Below are positions 1-5,733 of a DNA stretch of 9,667 nucleotides, piece after piece; the first letter of the stretch is position 1, and each line of letters starts with the position of its first letter. Both the position numbers and the translations under genes were made by a program. The stretch is from Spirochaetales bacterium (lineage in GTDB: Bacteria; Spirochaetota; Spirochaetia; SZUA-6; DRHE01), in assembly GCA_023136785.1 (NCBI GenBank), contig JAGLQP010000039.1:1-9667 (forward strand). Reading direction: 5' to 3'. The notes under the pieces were generated by a model, which saw only the letters and a list, made by a program, of their open reading frames with translations, was not told the DNA's origin and searched no databases.

Positions 1-776
1 GTGAAACTGGACAGACCGATCCCCATGTCCAAAGCGGCATCGAGGCGGGCAGCGAGGGACTTAGACAAGGCCCTTCCCTTATCCTGGACCCCACTGGATA
101 GTAGTCCGACCAGGGTGATCATGACCAGGACAGCGATAATGACAAAGGCGGCGACATAAAAGCCTCTGATCCAGAAATTTGCCCGTTTGGCTAAACCTTT
201 CTCAGTGAGAATAGCCACGATAAAATAACCCACAAGGAGGGATATGCCCACAATTACAGCGGGTAGGAAAACCGCTTTAATCCTTTGATCGATGAGGTTT
301 TTTTCCGTTATGATTTCGAGGTTGGCCACGGTCTCAAATTTATTATTCAGAGCGAGGGAAAGAATATAGACGCTATCGTTCGAATATGTGATATAGGTCC
401 CTCGATCCCCCAACAAATTCATCTTCTGTAATGGCTCTGCGGAGTCGGAGGGGGGATTGCTAAAAATGAGCTTACCCGCCTTGTCGATCACTCTGATCTG
501 GGATATAGATCGCTCCGAAAGCAACAGAGGTTCTGTTAAAGTCGGAAATCCGACGAACTGGTCAAGAGGCAGTCCCGCTGCGAGGAAGGTCTGCAACGAA
601 TTCTGGGCTATTTCGCCTACCGCCGCAAGAGTTTCGAGACGGAGATCGGGATAGGTGTGTTGAGCCTTCCCGTAACCGATGTACAGGACAAGAAGAAGAG
701 CCAGTCCCAGGAGAAGCACTGGCAGAATGACATTGATCGTGCGGGTGATGCTCTTTTGCTTCGTCCTCTGTACCAG
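1..776 (-). CDS. Multi-pass membrane sensor protein, N-terminal part (C-terminus beyond window)
   Basis: This reading frame stays open from an in-frame TAA at 785-783 to the window edge, giving about 258 residues. It has a basic N-terminus, a transmembrane helix (residues about 14-33, INVILPVLLLGLALLLVLYI), and an extracytoplasmic segment of about 130 residues. That segment contains a PAS/Cache-like strand pair (IRVIDKAGKLIFSN, residues 94-107). A second helix follows (166-189), a short cytoplasmic loop (TEKGLAKRANF), a third helix (about 203-228), and the start of a second extracytoplasmic segment. The frame has no ATG at its head. CTG at 776 gives the complete basic N-terminus plus helix, while the first conventional start, GTG at 719, falls inside helix 1. 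The output domain (kinase, cyclase, phosphatase or chemoreceptor) lies outside the window, so the function is only 'sensor-like'. It starts 10 bp after the ATP-grasp gene if CTG is used, so it is probably co-transcribed. Confidence 0.68.
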   Translation of the reverse strand, partial: MVQRTKQKSITRTINVILPVLLLGLALLLVLYIGYGKAQHTYPDLRLETLAAVGEIAQNSLQTFLAAGLPLDQFVGFPTLTEPLLLSERSISQIRVIDKAGKLIFSNPPSDSAEPLQKMNLLGDRGTYITYSNDSVYILSLALNNKFETVANLEIITEKNLIDQRIKAVFLPAVIVGISLLVGYFIVAILTEKGLAKRANFWIRGFYVAAFVIIAVLVMITLVGLLSSGVQDKGRALSKSLAARLDAALDMGIGLSSF

Positions 777-786
777 CCTTTCTTAG

Positions 787-1935
787 CTAAGTCATGAGTT
801 CGGTGATATGACCGATCAGATGCATCTTATGCGTGAACAGTTGGTGTAACCGATTCGCCAAAACAAGGCGCAGGAGATCGCTATAATTCATTTCATACTC
901 TGCCAGTCCGATGCAAATCAGATTTGTCACAGTTTCAGAGGGTTTTTTTAGATCTGGCTTTGGATTTGCTTCCAGCACCTTGAGATCGCCCTTTTCGTCA
1001 GCCCGGATGTCCAGCCGGATGAGGGACTCTAAAGCCAAATCGAGATAAACGGTCTGCCCGAGTTCCTTGAGCCGCTCAATGATCACGGAATCTTCTGCCT
1101 TGTTCATCAGCTTAGCCCGTTCTCCAGTGATGGACTTCTTGTCCATAGAAGTAAAGATTCGTTCATCCTCTTCCAAGACCCGCTCAATGGGAGAAAAAGC
1201 GAAGGGTTTGCGTTGAAAGATAAACCGGCTGTTTTCAAAATGGACATTTCCGCATACGGCTATACAGAACTCCCTTCCCCCCAAGTACTTTTCAATCAGA
1301 ACTGTATCCAAGGTTCTACGGTACACTTCATCCACAACATCGGGGAGCTCATCAATCGTATCTACTACATGTACTAAAAGTGAAGCCCGGCCGGTCACCG
1401 GCTTGACCACAAAGGGACCTTCATAAGAGCCGAAGCTTAACTTGAATATCCTATTTACCTTGGGCATGAGCATTCCCCGCGCGCCGTTCCAGTTTATAAA
1501 AGGTGCCGTGGGGATGCCGCATCCCTGACATTCAAGCTTGAAGGCGTACTTGTTGTCGAGCTTGGCCGCGTTCACGGGATGATGCCCGACATAGGGGATA
1601 CCGACCATTTCCAGCATGGCGGGGGTGTGGCTCATGGGGCTGTACCCTTGCACTCCCGCTGAGTTAATCCAGACCAAATGGATATTATGCTTTTTCAGAC
1701 TCTCGAAGAGGTTCTTGTTTTCAGGTAGGGCGAAAACATGCTTGAAGCCAATCTCCTTCAGGGTCTCTTGAATATCCTCTGCCACTTTCTGATAGCTCTT
1801 CCAAGACCGGGGGTTGTGGGTTTTGTAGATTACAGTGTCGGGATCGTTCTTGTCTCCGCTGTAGGTTACGGCTATGCGAAGCCGGGAATGGAGCTTATCC
1901 ATGATCGTCGGTAAGTCAGCAATAGAATAACGCAT
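787..1935 (-). CDS. D-alanine--D-alanine ligase-like ATP-grasp enzyme
   Basis: The 382-aa product shows the D-Ala-D-Ala ligase-type ATP-grasp fold. A substrate/N-domain part is visible at residues about 104-147 (LEMVGIPYVGHHPVNAAKLD, then CGIPTAPFI). The ATP-binding lysine strand is FVVKPVTGRASL (175-186, K178). VLIEKYLGGREFCIAV (212-227) matches the adenine-contacting strand region. RLDIRADEKGDLKVLEANPKP (307-327) carries the metal-binding D309, E322 and N324. The first 60 residues lack the GGxSxEhxVS start typical of genuine Ddl, so the acceptor substrate may not be D-alanine. The ATG at 1935 is preceded by GAGAGG at suitable spacing. The gene lies 66 bp after the secretin gene and just before the membrane sensor gene. 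ATP-grasp ligase chemistry (an acyl-phosphate intermediate joined to an amine) is established for the fold; the actual product is unknown. Confidence 0.85.
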   Translation of the reverse strand: MRYSIADLPTIMDKLHSRLRIAVTYSGDKNDPDTVIYKTHNPRSWKSYQKVAEDIQETLKEIGFKHVFALPENKNLFESLKKHNIHLVWINSAGVQGYSPMSHTPAMLEMVGIPYVGHHPVNAAKLDNKYAFKLECQGCGIPTAPFINWNGARGMLMPKVNRIFKLSFGSYEGPFVVKPVTGRASLLVHVVDTIDELPDVVDEVYRRTLDTVLIEKYLGGREFCIAVCGNVHFENSRFIFQRKPFAFSPIERVLEEDERIFTSMDKKSITGERAKLMNKAEDSVIIERLKELGQTVYLDLALESLIRLDIRADEKGDLKVLEANPKPDLKKPSETVTNLICIGLAEYEMNYSDLLRLVLANRLHQLFTHKMHLIGHITELMT

Positions 1936-2001
1936 GATATCCTCTCCCCATTTATCTAAATTTTCGCCGGTACAGGCAATCCGGGAATCTGTCCTTTTCG
2001 C

Positions 2002-3387
2002 TTATTTCAAATTCTCTTCGATTATTTTTTCACGATCAGCCATATCTTTGAGCAGATAATGAATGTAATCTCTGGAGCCGAGCTGTTCGTAACTTTTAAG
2101 AGGATAGATATGGGGCGTGATATACAGCACCGTCTCAAAATACTCCATCTCATTGCTGATGCGCTTGAACAGATATTTCAGAACCGGAATCCGATGTAAG
2201 AGGGGAACGCCACCTTCCGATTCTGTCTCTTCCCTTTTAATCAATCCCCCTATAATCAAAGTTTGTCCGTCCTGAACGTTTACCTGAGTAGTAATGGTGT
2301 TAGTGTCAGTTGCATACTCTAAGCCTGTTGTCGGCACAAAAACTGACAGGGAGCCATCGATCTGCAGGTTGATCAAGCCGTTGGCGGCAATGTTAGGAGT
2401 AACCCTTAAATTCACTCCGGCAAGAAACTCACGGAGTTCATAAGTGGTGGTATTCGTATCCGTGTCGAAGGCGCTGGGTAAATTTACCCATTTTATCTGT
2501 TCCAACCTGATCTCTGCCTCGTAACCGTTTTTCACAGCGATGTGAGGATTAGTGATTACCCGGGCCCGATTATCCTGAATCAGCATGCTCAGGTTGAGGG
2601 AGAATTGAGGATCAAGGGTATCGAGAAAGCGATACGTAAATCCTGCTGTTGGTGATACTTCGCCGGGACGAAAGGTGATTTCAGACATAGGAATGACCTG
2701 ACCTGCAGTTACGTCAAATCCCCAATTGAACTTGGTACCGTGACGATACTGCACGATAAGAAGCTCGATCAGAACCACGTCACCTTCCTGATCGATTGTC
2801 TCGAGAAAAAGGACAAGTTTTTTGACTTCCGCCAGAGGTCCTGTGAGGGTAATGGAGTTGTTCTCTGCCAATCCTTGAAATTGAACTAGCGCAACAATGT
2901 CCTCGATTTGCGTCTCCGCGACCTCCAAGGGTAAAGCCTTCAATCTGTAGACATAGCTGACTGGCTCGTCCACCAGAATTTCTTCTGCCTCGTCGGCGTA
3001 AATGATGAAATGGTTACCTCGCTGGACGGCCAGGTATCCAGCTGAAATAGCCAGCCTGTTGATCAGACGGCCAAGCGTAGGTTCTTCGATCTTTACACTA
3101 AGGGGTATGTCGGCATCGCCTATAATATCATAATCAATCTCCAGTCCCACAACTTGGGCTGTCAACGTAATATCTCTCAGAGCCTCAGCAAAGGTATCAC
3201 CCCGAAGTTTCAACTGATATATCCGTTGTTTGCGCACTGGCTGCCCCAGGGGTACGGACACGGTTAACAACTCTGGATCTTCCGGCCCTGTCTTGCAGCT
3301 CAATAAAATGCTTGTCGCCAAGACAAAAACACACAGGCCGAGGCTTAGTCTTCCAATCCTTATTTTGAAATGCAATCTCATATCCAC
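2002..3387 (-). CDS. Secretin (GspD/PilQ-type) outer-membrane lipoprotein
   Basis: The 461-aa product has a lipoprotein signal peptide (residues 1-30, hydrophobic core LGLCVFVLATSILLS) ending at lipidated Cys31. N-terminal secretin/STN-like N domains follow at about 55-200. The C-terminal secretin domain spans about 203-428. Its hallmarks are VITNPHIAVKNG (277-288), VNVQDGQTLIIGGLI (369-383), and the terminal signature GGVPLLHRIPVLKYLF (392-407) followed by VLYITPHI (420-427). Secretins form multimeric gated channels in the outer membrane. At 461 aa this is shorter than typical GspD or PilQ (about 600-700) and has few N domains. The reading frame opens at GTG 3387, overlapping the upstream stop by one base. 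ATG at 3381 is an equally good start, with GGAGA nine bases before it. No other secretion or pilus gene is present nearby. Confidence 0.93.
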   Translation of the reverse strand: MDMRLHFKIRIGRLSLGLCVFVLATSILLSCKTGPEDPELLTVSVPLGQPVRKQRIYQLKLRGDTFAEALRDITLTAQVVGLEIDYDIIGDADIPLSVKIEEPTLGRLINRLAISAGYLAVQRGNHFIIYADEAEEILVDEPVSYVYRLKALPLEVAETQIEDIVALVQFQGLAENNSITLTGPLAEVKKLVLFLETIDQEGDVVLIELLIVQYRHGTKFNWGFDVTAGQVIPMSEITFRPGEVSPTAGFTYRFLDTLDPQFSLNLSMLIQDNRARVITNPHIAVKNGYEAEIRLEQIKWVNLPSAFDTDTNTTTYELREFLAGVNLRVTPNIAANGLINLQIDGSLSVFVPTTGLEYATDTNTITTQVNVQDGQTLIIGGLIKREETESEGGVPLLHRIPVLKYLFKRISNEMEYFETVLYITPHIYPLKSYEQLGSRDYIHYLLKDMADREKIIEENLK

Positions 3388-4469
3388 TAATCTCCCGTGG
3401 AGATGACAAGATATTTGCCAATAACTCCAGTTATTTTCCCGCTCATGCTCTCCGGAATCGGTATGTCGAGGAACTCCGCAGCCTCTCTGTTTACTACTAC
3501 GCTGGGAATATTCTGGAACTCTATAGGCATCGAGCCAGGGTCGACGCCATAGATTATTCGCACGGCCATGCGGCCAACCTGCTTCCCCAATATATACAGA
3601 TCCGTATAGGTTGAAATAAGAGCACCGTACTTGGTCGGGTCCACCAGAGCTGCAAACACGGGGATCTTCTTTGTTATGGCGACATCCCTGATATGGAGAG
3701 CAGCCGAACTGGATACAAGAATGTCCGCAGGAAGATAAATCGCATCCACTTTGTCCACAATTTGACTGGTAGCCCGCGCAAGATCCTCAGCATCTTTAGC
3801 AGGGGAAAGAATCACTTCCGCTAGGCCGAGGCTTTTCTTGACCCTTTCCACTTCCGCAACTTGCACGAGGGAATTGGGTTCTCCATCCCGGAAAATAATT
3901 CCGAGTCGTTTTACCGAGGGAACAATCTCAAGAAAATAGGCAAACTGTTTTGAGAATTCCTGGCGATGGCTCGATCCCGCATAATTCGACTGGGAGCCAT
4001 CAAGGCTGGACACAATTCCCGCATTCACGGGGTCGAAAACCCCTGAAAACAGTACTGGAACCTCGGACAAGGCGTTTTCCTGCAAAATCTGTGTGCTTCT
4101 TGTGCCCAGGCTCAATACAAGGTTGTAGTTGCCGTTTCTAATCTTCTCAACCATTTTGATTGCCTGCCATTCATCCCGGCGAGCTTCGTAATAATCGAAC
4201 AGCAAACTCCGATTTTCCCTGTATCCAACCTCCACAAACGTCGCCTTAACACCAGCCATGATCCGGTCGTAGATCTCAGTTGAAGGTTTGAAGATAAAAA
4301 CAGCAACTTTCGCTTTTTCAATACTGTATCCGGACACTAACCCGGTAAAGAGGAGTAGGAGTATGATTAATGCTGTCCAGGGTTTTGTTACGCGGCGCAT
4401 CCGTAATCTTGCCCCGGTCCGCGAATGCCCGTTATTTGTTGTGTCCGTTAGGCAATTTTTGATCCTCAA
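3387..4469 (-). CDS. ABC-type substrate-binding protein (ABC_sub_bind / COG2984 family)
   Basis: The 360-aa product (from TTG 4469) has a signal-anchor or signal peptide, with hydrophobic core WTALIILLLLFTGLVSG at residues about 31-47. A two-lobed periplasmic-binding fold of the COG2984 family follows. Recognisable segments are YNLVLSLGTRSTQIL, VPVLFSGVFDPVNAGIV, RLGIIFRDGEPNSL, DAIYLPADILV, KKIPVFAALVDPTKYGALIS, LGKQVGRMAVRIIYG and the closing VVVNREAAEFLDIPIP. I chose TTG 4469 because GGAGGG lies seven bases upstream. ATG 4400 would give a more classical short signal peptide but has no clear ribosome binding site, and GTG 4484 overlaps that site. No lipobox cysteine is evident. Members of this family bind small organic ligands and are often encoded away from permease genes or next to sensor genes. 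Here no permease or ATPase is visible, and a membrane sensor is encoded three genes downstream. Confidence 0.92.
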   Translation of the reverse strand: MRIKNCLTDTTNNGHSRTGARLRMRRVTKPWTALIILLLLFTGLVSGYSIEKAKVAVFIFKPSTEIYDRIMAGVKATFVEVGYRENRSLLFDYYEARRDEWQAIKMVEKIRNGNYNLVLSLGTRSTQILQENALSEVPVLFSGVFDPVNAGIVSSLDGSQSNYAGSSHRQEFSKQFAYFLEIVPSVKRLGIIFRDGEPNSLVQVAEVERVKKSLGLAEVILSPAKDAEDLARATSQIVDKVDAIYLPADILVSSSAALHIRDVAITKKIPVFAALVDPTKYGALISTYTDLYILGKQVGRMAVRIIYGVDPGSMPIEFQNIPSVVVNREAAEFLDIPIPESMSGKITGVIGKYLVISTGD

Positions 4470-4476
4470 AAGAATA

Positions 4477-4482
4477 CCCTCC
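4477..4482 (-). promoter_or_regulatory. Ribosome binding site fixing the TTG start of the substrate-binding protein
   Basis: GGAGGG reads on the minus strand and is separated by seven bases (TATTCTT) from TTG at 4469-4467. It is the only strong Shine-Dalgarno sequence near the head of this gene and favours TTG 4469 over GTG 4484 or ATG 4400. Confidence 0.55.
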
Positions 4483-4516
4483 ACGATGAGGTGCGTTGTA
4501 GTTCGCTGTACATTTG

Positions 4517-4545
4517 ATAATATTCGATTAGATAGTAGAGCACAA
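4517..4545 (-). promoter_or_regulatory. Candidate sigma-70-type promoter for the substrate-binding/secretin cluster
   Basis: On the minus strand, TTGTGC (4545-4540) is separated by 17 bp from TATTAT (4522-4517). The -10 matches 5/6 and the -35 matches 3/6 of the consensus. Transcription would begin near 4510, leaving a leader of about 40 nt to TTG 4469. The position directly after the terminator-like hairpin supports it; the weak -35 box keeps confidence moderate. Confidence 0.42.
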
Positions 4546-4552
4546 GGTAACG

Positions 4553-4586
4553 AAAAAGAGCCGCAGATACCCAGAGATCTAAGGCT
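4553..4586 (-). terminator. Candidate intrinsic terminator after the TsaC-type gene
   Basis: On the minus strand AGCC pairs with GGCT and AGAT with ATCT. They are separated by a 2x2 internal mismatch and an eight-base loop, and followed by CTTTTTCG. The stem overlaps the last codons and the stop codon of the upstream gene. The stem is short and interrupted, so it may be a partial (attenuating) terminator rather than a strong one. Confidence 0.45.
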
Positions 4587-5151
4587 TTATGAGCCCGTCG
4601 GGCAGCTTTACCGCTCCCCGCCGCAGCAGCCGATACGGCCTGCTGGATACATCGATGATAGTAGAGGGAACACCTCCAGGGCGATCTCCCGCCGCCACAA
4701 CCAGATCTACACTTGCCTCGAATGCCGATACGATTTCTTGGATTCGCCACAGGGCGGGTTGACCGCTCGCGTTCACGCTGGTGGAAAACAGCGGCTTTCC
4801 GAGCCTTTCCATCACACGCAGCAGCAGAGAATCATCCGGAATCCTGAGGGCGACCGTCCCGGTCTGCCCTTCCCCGGCGGGAAAGATAACGGTCAACGCT
4901 CCGGGCCAATAGGCTTTCAACTCCTCCGGCAGTACGCTGTTTGTGAACCGCGGAAGCCACCGGAGGTCGGGAATGAGCCGAAGAAAGGATTTCTCCTGCC
5001 TTCCCTTCAAGCTACGTATCTTGTCTTCGGTTTCCGGAGCGATGCCAACGAGCCCATAGATGGTATCACAGGGCATAACCACCACTCCATTTGAGTTCAG
5101 CACGTCGACCAGAGTTTCGAGAAGCTTCGGATCATCTATTTCCAGCTTCAC
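4579..5151 (-). CDS. tsaC: L-threonylcarbamoyladenylate synthase (TsaC/Sua5/YrdC family)
   Basis: The enzyme makes threonylcarbamoyl-AMP from threonine, bicarbonate and ATP, the first step of t6A37 modification of ANN-decoding tRNAs, in the cytoplasm. The 190-aa product carries the YrdC fold signatures: PCDTIYGLVG (27-36, the T/SDTxYGL motif), LKGRQEKSF (48-56, the KxR nucleotide-binding motif), YWPGALTVIF (81-90), ALRIPD (101-106), STSVNASGQPA (123-133), and GGVPSTIIDV (159-168) ahead of RRGAV (177-181). The length fits the short TsaC type, without the C-terminal Sua5 domain. The start is GTG 5151, with GGAGG ten bases upstream inside the preceding gene; the two genes overlap by 20 nt and are probably translationally coupled. 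A few YrdC paralogues (YciO) have uncertain function, but the motifs here are complete. Confidence 0.93.
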   Translation of the reverse strand: MKLEIDDPKLLETLVDVLNSNGVVVMPCDTIYGLVGIAPETEDKIRSLKGRQEKSFLRLIPDLRWLPRFTNSVLPEELKAYWPGALTVIFPAGEGQTGTVALRIPDDSLLLRVMERLGKPLFSTSVNASGQPALWRIQEIVSAFEASVDLVVAAGDRPGGVPSTIIDVSSRPYRLLRRGAVKLPDGLIKP

Positions 5152-5575
5152 GGTTCTTACGCCTCCTCACGGAAAAACTCACAAAGGACAACAGGATCGG
5201 CAGTCCCAGACCGAGGGCTTTGAAAGGCCAACCCATCCGGGGCTGTTTCGGCTTTCTCCAGAGTATCTTTCCTACGGTGTAGTAGCTCTTCCCGGGTCGA
5301 TACCCTTCGATACGGACCACCTTCTCCCCTTCCCGGAAGTAACCGAGCTCTCTGGCCTGCAGGGTAAGGCGTTCCGGATCGGAACCCAGGGCTTGGACTT
5401 CCTTGAGTAGATCGTCGTTCGTACCTTCAAGATCGGCGATGTTTTCCTGCAAGCTGGCCCGGTAGGCCAGAAGGTTGTCGTAATCAAGGAGCCCCCCACT
5501 CCCGAGAAAAAAGAATAAAAGAGAGGTTACCACAAAACTGAGGGCGACATAGACCACGATCCGGGGAACTCTCAT
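5132..5575 (-). CDS. FtsB/DivIC-type septum formation initiator with an extra C-terminal membrane segment
   Basis: The 147-aa product has a short N-terminal cytoplasmic stretch, a transmembrane helix (residues about 6-24, IVVYVALSFVVTSLLFFFLG), and a coiled coil (about 36-64, with SLQENIADLEGTNDDLLKEV). The FtsB/DivIC family closing motif follows: ARELGYFREGEKVV (74-87). FtsB-type proteins bind FtsL/FtsQ partners at the division septum. Unusually, after the family domain ends there is a linker rich in Lys and Pro, a second hydrophobic segment (about 117-135, FKALGLGLPILLSFVSFSV) and a basic tail RRRKNRE. This would return the C-terminus to the cytoplasm. The ATG at 5575 has only a weak ribosome binding site (TAGTAG), but no better start is in frame. 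It heads the minus-strand block and overlaps the tsaC start. Confidence 0.85.
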   Translation of the reverse strand: MRVPRIVVYVALSFVVTSLLFFFLGSGGLLDYDNLLAYRASLQENIADLEGTNDDLLKEVQALGSDPERLTLQARELGYFREGEKVVRIEGYRPGKSYYTVGKILWRKPKQPRMGWPFKALGLGLPILLSFVSFSVRRRKNREAGNR

Positions 5576-5642
5576 TCTACTATATCAACGGCTAAAAACA
5601 TTCTTCCCTTAATAGAAGTCAAAATCTGGGTCAGTTTAGCTA

Positions 5643-5670
5643 TTGAAAAAAGCGTTTAGAAAGGTAATAT
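5643..5670 (+). promoter_or_regulatory. Weak sigma-70-like promoter candidate
   Basis: TTGAAA (5643-5648) and TAATAT (5665-5670) are separated by 16 bp. The -10 matches only 4/6 of the consensus. It is an alternative to, or an addition to, the sigma-28-like element just downstream. Confidence 0.25.
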
Positions 5671-5674
5671 TAGA

Positions 5675-5701
5675 TTAATAGGGAGGATTAAGTTCCGATA
5701 A
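5675..5701 (+). promoter_or_regulatory. Candidate sigma-28 (FliA-type) flagellar promoter
   Basis: TCCGATAA (5694-5701) matches 7/8 of the sigma-28 -10 consensus GCCGATAA. Fifteen bases upstream is TTAA (5675-5678; consensus TAAA). Transcription would start near 5708, leaving a leader of about 26 nt that contains the ribosome binding site. The downstream operon includes a MAF-type motility glycosyltransferase gene, which makes a flagellar-class promoter plausible. The imperfect -35 box limits confidence. Confidence 0.42.
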
Positions 5702-5722
5702 TTATATGGAACATCCTGTCCC

Positions 5723-5727
5723 AGGAG
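5723..5727 (+). promoter_or_regulatory. Ribosome binding site of the acidic protein gene
   Basis: AGGAG is separated by six bases from ATG 5734 and supports that start. An ATG at 5706 is in another frame and is not preceded by a properly spaced site. Confidence 0.7.
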
Positions 5728-5733
5728 ATACAA

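Larger units (their letters stand above)
5576..5733. other. Divergent intergenic region between the two operons
   Basis: This 158-bp AT-rich stretch separates the minus-strand division gene from the plus-strand acidic-protein gene and must hold promoters for both. On the plus strand I see a sigma-28-like element (5675-5701) and a weaker sigma-70-like one (5643-5670). On the minus strand a TTGACT occurs upstream of 5575, but no convincing -10 box follows at 16-18 bp. No hairpin terminator or small gene is evident. Confidence 0.6.

Noticed and set aside
457..654. Plus-strand open frame of 65 codons
   Set aside because: It lies wholly antisense to the membrane sensor frame, with no family features and no ribosome binding site.
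4288..5094. 268-codon plus-strand open frame opposite tsaC and the substrate-binding protein gene
   Set aside because: It has no recognisable domain, spans a promoter/terminator region, and both minus-strand genes beneath it have clear family motifs.
5576..5640. TTGACT as a -35 box for the ftsB-type gene
   Set aside because: At 16-18 bp spacing no acceptable -10 hexamer follows on the minus strand, so I do not call a promoter there.
5706..5733. Alternative ATG at 5706 upstream of the acidic gene
   Set aside because: It is out of frame with the long gene and lies near the predicted transcription start of the sigma-28-like promoter. Its GGGAGG (5680-5685) is about 20 bases away, too far to act as its ribosome binding site.
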